DNA of 64,000 nucleotides. Origin: Hevea brasiliensis. Lineage: Eukaryota; Streptophyta; Magnoliopsida; Malpighiales; Euphorbiaceae. The stretch spans positions 41,287,593-41,351,592 of the forward strand of contig NC_079501.1 of assembly GCF_030052815.1 (NCBI RefSeq), written 5' to 3'. Of the stretch, positions 19,655-31,733 are shown in pieces. A program made the position numbers and the translations under genes. Numbering within the stretch: the first letter of the stretch is position 1; each line of letters starts with the position of its first letter. The notes under the pieces are model-generated. The model saw only the letters and a program-made list of their open reading frames with translations, was not told the DNA's origin and did no database searches.

Positions 19655-20478
19655 TGTGACACCACTACTCGTCTACAATGTAGCCGAGCAAGTTATGCCA
19701 CTCAGTGTGCCAGAGCACCAATTCATATTTTAATTTCAATTCATCCCTTTTAATTCATTTATTTACAAATCTTGATAAATCTGAATTTTTCCGAAATTTT
19801 TATAGAAAATCCGACAGAGTGCCGGCTGTAAATTGGAAAAACAGTTCTTCTGAACCTGTTTAAAAGACACTTCCAACATAATTTCCAAATCTAGAACTCC
19901 ATTACATACATTTCAAATCAATCTCAAAATCTCAATACTATTTTCAGAACTTTTCTGTTCACTTCATCACTTGAAGCACATTTATACATATTTCTCAACA
20001 TTTCATTTTTCCACATACATTATACAAAAAATTTCAATAACATGAAATTTCATATATTTGCATCATCAAATAATTTCAAGAGTTTATAGTTACAATCCAA
20101 AACTAATACAAAATACAAAATGCTAACCCAAGTCCTGATGTCCTACCATGTGCACTGCAGATGTTAGGTGACTCTAGACTCCGGATGCAGCTCTGAAAGT
20201 TTACCCTGTCTGATGTCTGTTGGGCTCCCCAGCTATGTCTCTAGTACCTGAGCGTGGCAAAAGCAACGCGCTAAGAAATTCTACTTAGTGGTGACAATAT
20301 AAAATAAAATAACTAAAATAAAGTAAGAATGCAGAATGTATGTTTACATTTTGATAGACTTAATTCCTGGTATTTATTGCTGTATAATTTAATTAAAAAT
20401 TTGTAAATTTATTATCATTGCCCGAGTAACCCATACTAGTCGACTGGACTGGATAAACGGGTAAACTGGCACTGGGTA
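19655..20478 (-). mobile_element. 5' LTR (family C) of gypsy element 2, inner part
   Basis: It begins TGTGACACCACT on the plus strand (LTR 3' end) and matches the inverted end of the family-C LTR at 56184. It is interrupted after GGGTA (20474-20478) by the tandem array and resumes at 41763 with the second GGGTA. The conserved hairpin is at 20271-20288 (CTAAG/CTTAG). Joined without the duplicate, the LTR is about 3.1 kb. Confidence 0.88.
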
Positions 20479-21399
20479 TGTCACACCCTACCCCTCTGTA
20501 AGGCATAACATGATCCCGTAGTATACCTAATGAATTACCAACTCCGTCTACTGATAACCCATTAAATACACTACAAGGGATTTTCAAAACTTTTCTTACT
20601 TCTTTTACAGTGGTGAGCACTATTTACAGGTGTTAAAACCTTTTTGAACTGAAGTGATAGAATTGACACATTTGAATTATTTGGAATTTCTGTAAAAATT
20701 TTGGCAGAGTGCCCTCTGTATTTTGGATAAAACAGTTCTTCAGAAAACCTGTAAAAAGCACTTCAATATGTATTTGCAAATCTCAACTCCAACATATTTC
20801 TCAACACAATATTTTTCTCAACTCAAATCCGCAGTGATTTTTCAAAGACTGAGATACAAGAAATATAATACAAAACTATTCAAGTAAATGAAATCTCAAA
20901 TTTACATTTACAATAATTTACATTTAATTACATACCAAAAAATTTTACAAGAGTTTCTATACAACTGCTCAAATAATTTACATACATATTATTACATGCA
21001 TACATCAAAACCTATGTACATGGGTATACCTATGATATACCTGGAGCTGATCTGAATATATCTTCAAGGAAATTTACTTACTGCTCTATGCTCTTCTTAC
21101 CTGTGACAGCATACAAAGCTATCGCTGAGTGGTGAACTCAGTGGTGCACAACTATAATTTAAAACATAGTACAATATACATTGACAAAATTTGCAGTAAA
21201 TAATTTGGAAATCTGAATACTCATCAAATTCCACAACTCAAAATATTCATTGCCAATAATGTAAATCATTTGTATAAATGACTTTGATCACAAAATTCAA
21301 TTTATCAAATCATGACTATCTATTTAAATAATTCTAACGAAGTCAATTATACATAAACCATAATTGAAATCAAAATTCCTTACCATTCAAAAGCCATTG

Positions 21400-21530
21400 T
21401 GTATCTCAAAAATCATTATGTATTTCAAAAATCATACTGTATCTCAAAAATCATACTGTATCTCAAAACTCATTCTTTATCTCAAAAATCATTCTTCATC
21501 TCAAAAATCATTCTTTATCTCACTAACCAT
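21400..21530. repeat. 19-bp tandem repeat in family-A LTR
   Basis: About seven degenerate units of ATCTCAAAAATCATWCTKT. The equivalent in array copy 4 (38570-38695) has diverged in two units (GATCTC in place of TATCTC). Confidence 0.7.
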
Positions 21531-24362
21531 GCAAGACTAATCCGAAAGGGCCATATTCGATGTGATTCTAACTCCCTATGGTCGGGGAGGTCGAATCAGA
21601 TTCTAACTCCCTATGGTCGAGGAGGTCGAATCATCGTGCACAGTACCATCACAATAATGAATCTTCCGCAAGGGCCATAACAATAAAATAAACTTAGATC
21701 TAACCTCAAATCAGAGGAAAATCTAAGCCTGTGCACGTACCATGGTAATCAAAACACAACTAACTTCATTGTCTTCTCAACAAATGAGAGAGACGGGTAA
21801 TAACCTAGTCAAGCATCTATAGTGAGATATAAAACAATATCACAATCCATTTAGTGAGCACAAATCACAATACAATTCGATTCAAAGTCAATTTCAATAT
21901 CCAATAAAGTTTTATGCTCATCACAATTCAAATCATACAATTGCATTTTTCCATGAAAATTGCCATCACAATTCAAAACATGTTCTATCACAATTTTCTA
22001 AAACATAATTTATTCAATCCATAACAATGCTTAATACTTGTGGAAATACCATTTCACAAAGCTAAATTCATACCTACTATAACAATTTTCAATAATCATT
22101 GAATTAAATCCAATGCTTGTTAAACATAATACATAAGAAAAATATGTCATTTAATCATATGAAATATTCAAAGTAAAATCAGTTAAAAACTAGTTGTGCA
22201 CAAACCTCTGAGGACTGTCTCTGTCCGACTCAGTGTTTCCTTCCCTTTTCCTGAGTCTTTACTAACTGAGAAACACAATTTAAAGTGTTTCAGTACTAAA
22301 TTAAATTGTCTCTATCGATAATGCTTATTAAGTGGTTCACTGAAATCTATTATTTGCTTAATCACCTAATATACCGACCCTCAATATTTTCTAGGTAAAT
22401 TAGGTTTTGGTGTCCTTAATATGTCACATTCGATAATGTTTTAGGATTGGTACGTGTTACCAAACTCAATTCTATGTATATTGCGTTTTCTTGCATTTCA
22501 TTGCAAATTGCTGGATTTCGGGATACTAGTTTGACCTAGCCGGACGGCCTAGTTCCCTCAGTTTTCAGGTTTCGGTCGAAACTACAAACTTGTAGATCTA
22601 TGTCTTATTGCACGCGGGGCAAAATTTCAGGTCAATCTGAGTTAAGTAGACCAAGTTATGGTCATTACACTATTGCTGGTCAAATGGCATCAAATTAGGT
22701 CATTTTTAGGTCAATTTGGTCAACTTTGGTTCGGCCAGTTTTTGGACCCGAACTTGTGCAAGCTTTTTTACTTGCTTTTGGTCATTTCTAGGTTTTGGTG
22801 TCTTCATAAGACTTGTAGGATGGGTCTTAACTATTCATGGTTAAAATTTCAGGTCAATTGGACCTGTTTTGAGTGAGTTATGGCCTAAACACTCACTGCT
22901 GCCCAATTGGTCATTTTTCAGGTCCTAATTGTACCTAATCCGAATTGGTCATTTTCTTAGGTCACCTTGAAAGCAGAATTTTGGTATGTTTTCTCAATGA
23001 AAGTTGGCACATTTTGTGCCTAGTTCCACCTCCAATTGGTCTCATACCAATTGAGGTTACACAGTTAAACTTATTGGCTAAAATGTACACTGCCCTTGGT
23101 TACTTTGCTTAACACACATCAATTACACACATTTACCTTGCAATATGTTTACTTCCCTACCAAATCTGTTTTGGTACATTACCAAAACTATATATTACTT
23201 TACATTAACATCACTTTGGGTAGATTACAATTATCCTCAACATACCAAATATAACTCTAATTCCCAAAGTTTAAATACCATTACACATACACATAAACAT
23301 CACTAGTTTTTACATACACTTTACACAACAATTTCATACACATATCCTTCAATCCTTAATGCCACAATTCTGCCCATATCTTCATGAACACATACACTTA
23401 TACAAGAGTTTCAAGGCTGCCGAAATTGTCCTTCAACACCAAAGTGTCCTACAATTCATTAAATCCCATTCCAAGTGCAAAATTCACCATATACATGTGA
23501 AGTAATTCATTAGGTTATTAAATCATCACAACCAACATAATTCTCATCAATTATATGTACAAATACTCCATCAATACATGATTATATGGCTGCCCAAAAA
23601 TGGATATCTCAATACTCTTCAAACTTAAAAATTTCCTTCACAAAACCAACACCCATAACATGCACACAAAGTTTAACAAAGCAAAGTTCAAAAATGTAAA
23701 CTTACCTTATGGTTGGAACTTGCCAAACCTTGATTAAACTTCTCAAATTTGGTATCAAGCTTTTCCTTATGATGTGTAGACAATTTTTGATGAAGGAACC
23801 TAAGTGATTGGAGTTGAAATGGAGGGTGTTAAGTGAGCTTGAAGAAAATGGCCATGGAGTTTTCCTTTTCCTTCAATTCGGCATGGATGGAGCATTTGGA
23901 GAAGATGAAGTTTCTTATTGCATTTTAGGTGTACACATGTCCCACTTAACTCTTAGTTTATTCCTTTAGTGGCCCACTCACTCACTTAATCATATAATAT
24001 GTTAAACTTTCACTTAATCCCACATTAAACCCTTAATTCTCACTATTTATTTTAGGTACCACTAAATTAATTTTTCATTTTATTTTCTAAGTGTAATATT
24101 ATTTATTTTTAATGGAAATTTAGGTCAAAAGACACCTCGGGATGTCAAATGACCATAATGCCCCTGTTCGGGTTGCATTCCCGATTTTTCGGTAACACTG
24201 GGTTTTGTCTGTTTTTCGATTTCTCACTTTTCTTTGTACTAATTATTTAATTTTTCTTTGATCTTTCTAATGATATTTATTCTTCAATAAGGGTCTATTT
24301 AAGTCCTAAAAATATTTTCAAGGGTTCCCCGCAGTCCAGGGCTAGTCAACGGTCCACGCCGT

Positions 24363-24412
24363 GACTTCCCGGTGCGGTCACCCATCGCTAGGATTCCCGG
24401 CTCGCTTAACTT
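24363..24412 (-). promoter_or_regulatory. 5S-like block, array LTR copy 1
   Basis: The minus strand reads AGTTAAGCGAGCC, CCTAGCGATGGGTGACC and CGGGAAGTC, 176 bp from the LTR start. Array copy 4 has the same block at 41538-41587. The two shortened LTRs (29421-29462, 34485-34529) keep box A and the intermediate element but have a changed box C. Confidence 0.55.
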
Positions 24413-24588
24413 GGCTACATTTCTTTGCTATTATTTTTCCTTTGTTTTTCTTGTATTTTCTTTTCTTGTATTTCATTATTTTATGTCTCCCCACTCATAT
24501 TGAAGTGTAGTTCTAGGCATCCTAGCTGTCCGGACAACACTGGTCACCGGAGCAGCAGAACACACTACCGAACTTAGGGGTGTTACAA

Positions 24589-25690
24589 TTCTCCCCCCCT
24601 TAAATAAATTTCGTCTCGAAATTTTACCTGGCATTAGTCTCTCGAAATTTGTGGGTGCTGTCTCCTCATATCCTCTTCACGTTCCCAAGTAGCTTCGGCT
24701 GAATGATGGTTCCACAGACTTTAACCAGTGTGTATCTGCTTGCTCTCACCGCTTCACCTCATAAGCCAGAATTTTTATGGGTTCTTCCTCTTATGTGAGG
24801 TCTGGGTTTACTTCAATCTCTTCAACTGATAGTACATGAGATGGGTCAGATCTGTACCTCCTTAACATGGATACATGGAAGACAGTGTGTATCTTTGCTA
24901 GCTCTGGAGGTAATGCCAACCGATATGCTAGAGGACCCACTCTTTCCAGAACTTCATATGGTCCGATGAAATGAGGACTCAGTTTCCCCTTTCTGCCAAA
25001 TCTCATAATTCTCTTCCAAGGAGAAACTTTGAGGAATACTTTATCACCCACTGCATATTCAATATCTCTTCTCTTTAGATCAACATAGGACTTCTGACGG
25101 TCTGATGCAACCTTGAGTCTATCTCTGATCAATCTGATCTTTTCCTCTATCTGCTAAATAATTTCTAGCCCAATCATCCTCCTTTCACCTACTTCGTCCT
25201 AACATAGGGGAGTTATGCACTTTTTATCATACAAAGCTTCATATGGAGGCATCCCAATGCTTGATTGGTAGCTGTTGTTATAAGCAAACTCAATCAAAGG
25301 CAAGTGTGTATCCCAACTACCTTCAAATTTAATCACACAAGCCCGTAGCATATCATCCAATACCTGAATAACCCTCTCAGACTGGCCATCTGTCTGTGGT
25401 GGAATGCCGTGCTAAAGTTCAATCTAGTTCTTAGGGCTCTCTGAAGACTACCCCAGAATCTAGAAGTGAACCTAGGATCTCACAAACACAATCGAGCATC
25501 GCACTCCATGCAATTTTACAATTTCATATATGTACAATCCGCCAATCTTTTTAGGCTATAGTCCATCCGATGGCAAAAAGTGAGCAGACTTGGTTACTCT
25601 GTCAATTATGACCTATACTGCATCTTGACTATTCTGTGTCCTCGGGAGTCTCATCACAACATCCATAGTTATCTGTTCCCTTACAATGTT
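24589..25690 (-). pseudogene. Array unit 1: polypurine tract and integrase core/C-terminus (element-1-like)
   Basis: The polypurine tract (24589-24602) is followed by a pol end resembling element 1. The chromo-type C-terminal part (24791-25132) has EYAVGDKVFLKVSPWKRIMRFG, GPYEVLERVGPLAYRL and FHVSMLRRYRSDPSHV. Upstream, the core is recognisable ([39 protein letters not shown]) but is broken by stops, including II-stop-QIEE (CAG to TAG) and LC-stop-DE. The copy differs from units 2 and 3 in several clustered indels near 24680-24750 and 25480-25570. Confidence 0.8.
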
Positions 25691-25945
25691 TCATAGGGTG
25701 CCACTCGTATGCTAGCTTGACACTTATTAATGTATACAAATTCTGTTAGTGGGATGTATCTGTCCCATCTCCTCTCGGATTCAATGACACAAGTTCTCGA
25801 TATATTCTTGAGGGCTTATCACATTTTACAGGTTATTTTTATCATTTCATTTCATTATTTATAGGAACTCAATGAGTTTCTGAATTTACCTGAATTACTT
25901 GTTTCAATTGTCCATCTGTCTGAGGATGATACATTGTACTGATAT
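25691..25945 (-). pseudogene. Array unit 1: second integrase fragment from an element-2-like lineage, with intron
   Basis: The minus strand encodes HPQTDGQLKQVIQ, then a 75-bp GT-AG segment (25815-25889: ATTCAG/GTAAATTC ... TGATAAG), then NISRTCVIESERRWDRYIPL, which resembles LEDMLRSCVIEFERSWDRYLPL of element 2 rather than the integrase fragment beside it. So this unit has two copies of the same integrase region from two lineages in tandem, the mark of a recombinant internal domain. Confidence 0.7.
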
Positions 25946-26670
25946 CTCTAAGCTTATAGCAATTACTGTGGTACTGGTAGTTCACATTATTGTAACCGAG
26001 TTACTGACTCTAGCTACCTTACAAGTGTAGTCATTTGATAGGCTAGTTCTGAAGTCTTAAATTTCTGACTAAAATTTTCACATTTATTTCCAGTAATAGT
26101 ATTCTATTCGGGTGCAACTGTATCAATTTATAGATTACTTACAAATATTCTTAATTTATTATACCACGAGGAAGCACGTAGCTCTACACAATAATCCCGT
26201 GTCGGTACTGTAATCTGCAGCTTACAATACAAACATCGAGAACATTATATAGTCACTACGTTATAACCTCATGGACTAGGTTTTCTAACATCTTATCTTT
26301 CTCGAATCCACTAATATCCCAAACCGATTCTGATTACAATTTCCTTTGACAATTACTAACAGTAACATCTTTGCCCTCATCTAGAGCAATTCTATTACTG
26401 TAACTTACTTTTAGGTCCTCTTGCCTTACATTAAGTAGGCTCGCCATTTAGCTTTATAATTTATGGTATGTTAGAAAATACTTTTAGCTAACAATTCTTC
26501 CAAAAGTAATGTCAATCATACTTGTTATTATAGTTATTATCCTAAAGGACTAGTCACTAATACATCAAAATTCGTTCCCATGTAAAGGAATGACAACAGA
26601 ACATATAGTTCTGACACTAACACACAACTAAGTAGTGCTGGGATCAAGTAATAACTAAAATTAAGAACTT
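25946..26670 (-). other. Array unit 1: non-coding middle of internal domain
   Basis: About 720 bp of AT-rich sequence with no open frame of note and no recognised domain, between the integrase remnant and gag. It starts at a donor-like site on the minus strand (GCTG/GTAAGTTC at 26673/26672), so it may be an intron or may be filler replacing protease-RT-RNase H. It is copied nearly unchanged in units 2 and 3. Confidence 0.5.
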
Positions 26671-26672
26671 AC

Positions 26673-27340
26673 CAGCAGCTACATCTGAAGTTTCTGCTCC
26701 TTTTACTTGGCGCATAGTGGACACTCCGACTGGTGCGCTACTATATTCGGGTTGATTCACTGTGTTATAGTGGTGAGTACCAACTCTATTTCTATCTTGA
26801 CTCTGACTGACGGTCTATGAACTCCGGAGAGAGCGGTCGAGGTGGTTTAGCACAATTTTTAGCAAAGTGTCCAAGTTTTCCACAATTGTAACAGGCTCCA
26901 GAGGCCTTACGACAAATACCACCATGATATCTTCTACAAGTTTCACATTGGCGGGAAGGGTAGGAACTTCTAGTTGTTCGACGACTAGATCTTAGTGGTC
27001 TCTGCCCTGATGATCCGCCTCTATCATATTTCTGAGTTCGGGGTTCCTCAAATTCTTTTCTCTTCCCCAAATTACTGTTCGAACTCTGACCCATAGGTTT
27101 CTCCCTCTTTTCCATTTCACACTGCCCTTGTGGGGTTGGGTCTCAGATTTGGGCTTGGGACAGTGATTATCAGCCATTTGTTGAAAGAAAGTGGCCATTT
27201 GCTGGGCTATTTGTGCAGTAATTTGTACCGGTAAAACTGGTATAGTCAGGCCTTCGACATTTTGTGGAGCTGGGGCCTCAGCTTGTTCTTCTGCCATCAC
27301 AGACTGTTCTATTGTCTCATTCTTCTCTTCCATATCTTTT
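26673..27340 (-). pseudogene. Array unit 1: truncated gag with CCHC zinc knuckle, frameshifted
   Basis: The start is MEEKNETIEQSVMAEEQAEA at 27333. An N-terminal part with a glutamine-rich amphipathic stretch is followed by a basic region and two cysteine motifs, CETCRRYHGGIC and the canonical knuckle CYNCGKLGHFAKNC, which would bind RNA. The retrotransposon capsid core is missing between QMADN and EMEKREKP. In this unit indels near 27130-27170 break the frame; unit 2 is in frame there. A stop at about 26816 (SS-stop-TVSQ, CAG to TAG) is shared with unit 2 but not with unit 3. Confidence 0.8.
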
Positions 27341-27500
27341 CACAAGATTTTCTATTCCTGTACAACCAACATAAGGAGATTCCTCTCCATTAGTTCACAT
27401 TTATGATGTAAATGTACTATATGTATCAAACATTTGAGCAGTTGTAGTTACCGACAAAAAGATTTCAAATTCACAGTTCAAAATTCACTTTAAAACAATT

Positions 27501-27520
27501 GCTCTGATACCACTAAAACA
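27501..27520 (-). promoter_or_regulatory. Primer-binding site, array unit 1
   Basis: The minus strand reads TAGTGGTATCAGAGC close to the LTR end, a full match to the initiator tRNA-Met 3' end. Units 2 and 3 have the same site at 32562-32576 and 37629-37643. Confidence 0.88.
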
Positions 27521-29638
27521 TGTCACACCCTACCCCTCTGTAAGGCATAACATGATCCCGTAGTATACCTAATGAATTACCAACTCCGTCTACTGATAAC
27601 CCATTAAATACACTACAATGGATTTTCAAAACTTTTCTTACTTCTTTTACAGTGGTGAGCACTATTTACAGGTGTTAAAACCTTTTTGAACTGAAGTGAT
27701 AGAATTGACACATTTGAATTATTTGGAATTTCTGTAAAAATTTTGGCAGAGTGCCCTCTGTATTTTGGATAAAACAGTTATTCAGAAAACTTGTAAAAAG
27801 CACTTCAATATGTATTTGCAAGCTTTTTTACTTGCTTCTGGTCATTTCTGGGTTTTGGTGTCTTCATAAAACTTGTAGGATGGGTCTTAACTATTCATGG
27901 TTAAAATTTCAGGTCAATTGGACCTGTTTTGAGTGAGTTATGGCCTAAACACTCACTGCTGCCCAATTGGTCATTTTTCAGGTCCTAATTGTACCTAATC
28001 CGAATTGGTCATTTTCTTAGGTCACCTTGAAAGAAGAATTTTGGTATGTTTTCTCAATGAAAGTTGGCACATTTTGTGCCTAGTTCCACCTCCAATTGGT
28101 CTCATACAAATTGAGGTTACAGTTAAACTTATTGGCTAAAATGTACACTGCCCTTGGTTACTTTGCTTAACACACATCAATTACACACATTTACCTTGCA
28201 ATATGTTTACTTCCCTACCAAATCTGTTTTGGTACATTACCAAAACTATATATTACTTTACATTAACATCACTTTGGGCAGACTACAATTATCCTCAGCA
28301 TACCAAATATAACTCTAATTCCCAAAGTTTAAATACCATTACACATACACATAAACATCACTAGTTTTTACATACACTTTACACAACAATTTCATACACA
28401 TATCCTTCAATCCTTAATGCCACAATTCTGCCCATATCTTCATGAACACATACACTTATACAAGAGTTTCAAGGCTGCCGAAATTGTCCTTCAACACCAA
28501 AGTGTCCTACAATTCATTAAATCCCATTCCAAGTGCAAAATTCACCATATACATGTGAAGTAATTCATTAGGTTATTAAATCATCACAACCAACATAATT
28601 CTCATCAATTATATGTACAAATACTCCATCAATACATGATTATATGGCTGCCCAAAAATGGATATCTCAATACTCTTCAAACTTAAAAATTTCCTTCACA
28701 AAACCAACACCCATAACATGCACACAAAGTTTAACAAAGCAAAGTTCAAAAATGTAAACTTACCTTATGGTTGGAACTTGCCAAACCTTGATTAAACTTC
28801 TCAAATTTGGTATCAAGCTTTTCCTTATGATGTGTAGACAATTTTTGATGAAGGAACCTAAGTGATTGGAGTTGAAATGGAGGGTGTTAAGTGAGCTTAA
28901 AGAAAATGGCCATGGAGTTTTCCTTTTCCTTCAATTCGGCATGGATGGAGCATTTGGAGAAGATGAAGTTTCTGATTTCATTTTAGGTGTACACATGTCC
29001 CACTTAACTCTTAGTTTATTCCTTTAGTGGCCCACTCACTCACTTAATCATATAATATGTTAAACTTTCACTTAATCCTACATTAAACCCTTAATTCTCA
29101 CTATTTATTTTAGGTACCACTAAATTAATTTTTCATTTTATTTTCTAAGTGTAATATTATTTATTTTTAATGGAAATTTAGGTCAAAAGTCACCTCGGGA
29201 TGTCAAATGACCATAATGCCCCTGTTCGGGTTGCATTCCCGATTTTTCGGTAACACTGGGTTTTGTCTGTTTTTCGATTTCTCACTTTTCTTTGTACTAA
29301 TTATTTAATTTTTCTTTGATCTTTCTAATGATATTTATTCTTCAATAAGGGTCTATTTAAGTCCTAAAAATATTTTCAAGGGTTCCCCGCAGTCCAGGGC
29401 TAGTCAACGGTCCACGCCGTGACTTCCTTGATCACCCATCGCTAGGATTCTGCCGCTTAACTTGGCTACATTTCTTTGCTATTATTTTTCCTTTGTTTTT
29501 CTTGTATTTTCTTTTCTTGTATTTCATTATTTTATGTCTCCCCACTCATATTGAAGTGTAGTTCTAGGCATCCTAGCTGTCCGGACAACACTGGTCACCG
29601 GAGCAGCAGAACACACTACCGAACTTAGGGGTGTTACA
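27521..29638 (-). mobile_element. Family-A LTR, array copy 2, with 2-kb internal deletion
   Basis: Both termini are intact (TGTCACACCC...GTGTTACA) but the LTR is 2118 bp long. Between TATTTGCAA and GCTTTTTTACTTGC it lacks the part equal to about 20785-22765 of copy 1. TGCAA is present at both deletion ends in the full LTR. The loss removes the exon-like segment, the hairpin, the acceptor signals and the 19-bp repeats, while the 5S-like block and first donor remain. Confidence 0.92.
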
Positions 29639-30741
29639 ATTCTCCCCCCCTTAAATAAATTTCGTCTCGAAATTTTACCTGGCATTAGTCTCTGAACAGC
29701 TGTGGGTGCTGTCTCCTCATATCCTCTTCACGTTCCCAAGTAGCTTCCTGGCCTGAATGATGGTTCCACAGCACTTTAACCAGGTGTATCTGTTCGTTCC
29801 TCAGCTGCTTCACCTCATAAGCCAGAATTTTTATGGGTTCTTCCTCTTATGTGAGGTCTGGGTTTACTTCAATCTCTTCAACTGATAGTACATGAGATGG
29901 GTCAGATCTGTACCTCCTTAACATGGATACATGGAAGACAGTGTGTATCTTTGCTAGCTCTGGAGGTAATGCCAACCGATATGCTAGAGGACCCACTCTT
30001 TCCAGAACTTCATATGGTCCGATGAAATGAGGACTCAGTTTCCCCTTTCTGCCAAATCTCATAATTCTCTTCCAAGGAGAAACTTTGAGGAATACTTTAT
30101 CACCCACTGCATATTCAATATCTCTTCTCTTTAGATCAACATAGGACTTCTGACGGTCTGATGCAACCTTGAGTCTATCTCTGATCAATCTGATCTTTTC
30201 CTCTATCTGCTAAATAATTTCTAGCCCAATCATCCTCCTTTCACCTACTTCGTCCTAACATAGGGGAGTTATGCACTTTTTGTCATACAAAGCTTCATAT
30301 GGAGGCATCCCAATGCTTGATTGGTAGCTGTTGTTATAAGCAAACTCAATCAAAGGCAAGTGTGTATCCCAACTACCTTCAAATTTAATCACACAAGCCC
30401 GTAGCATATCCTCCAATACCTGAATAACCCTCTCAGACTGGCCATCTGTCTGTGGTGGAATGTCGTGCTAAAGTTCAATCTAGTTCTTAGGGCTCTCTGA
30501 AGACTACCCCAGAATCTAGAAGTGAACCTAGGATCTCTGTCAAACACAATCGATACTGGCACTCCATGCAATTTTACAATTTCATATATGTACAATCTGG
30601 CCAATCTTTTTAGGCTATAGTCCATCCGGACTGGCAAAAAGTGAGCAGACTTGGTTACTCTGTCAATTATGACCTATACTGCATCTTGACTATTCTGTGT
30701 CCTTGGGAGTCTCATCACAACATCCATAGTTATCTGTTCCC
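29639..30741 (-). pseudogene. Array unit 2: polypurine tract and integrase core/C-terminus (element-1-like)
   Basis: Same content as unit 1. The C-terminal part is open over 29847-30188. The core over 30389-30637 is open ([41 protein letters not shown]), so it is better preserved than in unit 1; the end of this open stretch loses frame at the HPQTDG motif. II-stop-QIEE and LC-stop-DE are shared with the other units, so they predate the amplification. Confidence 0.82.
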
Positions 30742-30996
30742 TTACAATGTTTCATAGGGTGCCACTCGTATGCTAGCTTGACACTTATTAATGTATACAA
30801 ATTCTGTTAGTGGGATGTATCTGTCCCATCTCCTCTCGGATTCAATGACACAAGTTCTCGATATATTCTTGAGGGCTTATCACATTTTACAGGTTATTTT
30901 TATCATTTCATTTCATTATTTATAGGAACTCAATGAGTTTCTGAATTTACCTGAATTACTTGTTTCAATTGTCCATCTGTCTGAGGATGATACATT
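30742..30996 (-). pseudogene. Array unit 2: element-2-like integrase fragment with intron
   Basis: Copy of 25691-25945. The GT-AG segment is at 30876-30950 (75 bp), again placed after VIQ. Confidence 0.7.
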
Positions 30997-31733
30997 GTAC
31001 TGATATCTCTAAGCTTATAGCAATTACTGTGGTACTGGTAGTTCACATTATTGTAACCGAGTTACTGACTCTAGCTACCTTACAAGTGTAGTCATTTGAT
31101 AGGCTAGTTCTGAAGTCTTAAATTTCTGACTAAAATTTTCACATTTATTTCCAGTAATAGTATTCTATTCGGGTGCAACTGTATCAATTTATAGATTACT
31201 TACAAATATTCTTAATTTATTATACCACGAGGAAGCACGTAGCTCTACACAATAATCCCGTGTCGGTACTATAATCTGCAGCTTACAATACAAACATCGA
31301 GAACATTATATAGTCACTACGTTATAACCTCATGGACTAGGTTTTCTAACATCTTATCTTTCTCGAATCCACTAATATCCCAAACCGATTCTGATTACAA
31401 TTTCCTTTGACAATTACTAACAGTAACATTTTTGCCCTCATCTAGAGCAATTCTATTACTGTAACTTACTTTTAGGTCCTCTTGCCTTACATTAAGTAGG
31501 CTCACCATTTAGCTTTATAATTTATGGTATGTTAGAAAATACTTTTAGCTAACAATTCTTCCAAAAGTAATGTCAATCATACTTGTTATTATAGTTATTA
31601 TCCTAAAGGACTAGTCACTAATACATCAAAATTCGTTCCCATGTAAAGGAATGACAACAGAACATATAGTTCTGACACTAACACACAACTAAGTAGTGCT
31701 GGGATCAAGTAATAACTAAAATTAAGAACTTAC
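30997..31733 (-). other. Array unit 2: non-coding middle of internal domain
   Basis: Copy of 25946-26670 with few changes. No coding signal seen. Confidence 0.5.

Larger units (their letters stand above)
20479..24588 (-). mobile_element. Family-A LTR, array copy 1 (full length, outer 3' LTR)
   Basis: It starts TGTCACACCCTACCCC and ends GGGGTGTTACA, 4110 bp. On the minus strand: 5S-like block at 24363-24412, donor-like ATAAG/GTAAGT at 23706/23705, acceptor-like GTGTTTCTCAG ending at 22266, exon-like 22206-22265, hairpin 21125-21141, acceptor-like GTCACAG at 21101. A 19-bp tandem repeat (TATCTCAAAAATCATTCT-like) lies at 21400-21530 and a 31-bp duplication at 21566-21629. It nearly matches array copy 4. 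Open frames inside are not genes. Confidence 0.93.

Noticed and set aside
21400..21530. CRISPR-like regular repeats
   Set aside because: Units are adjacent, degenerate and without unique spacers; a simple tandem repeat in an LTR.
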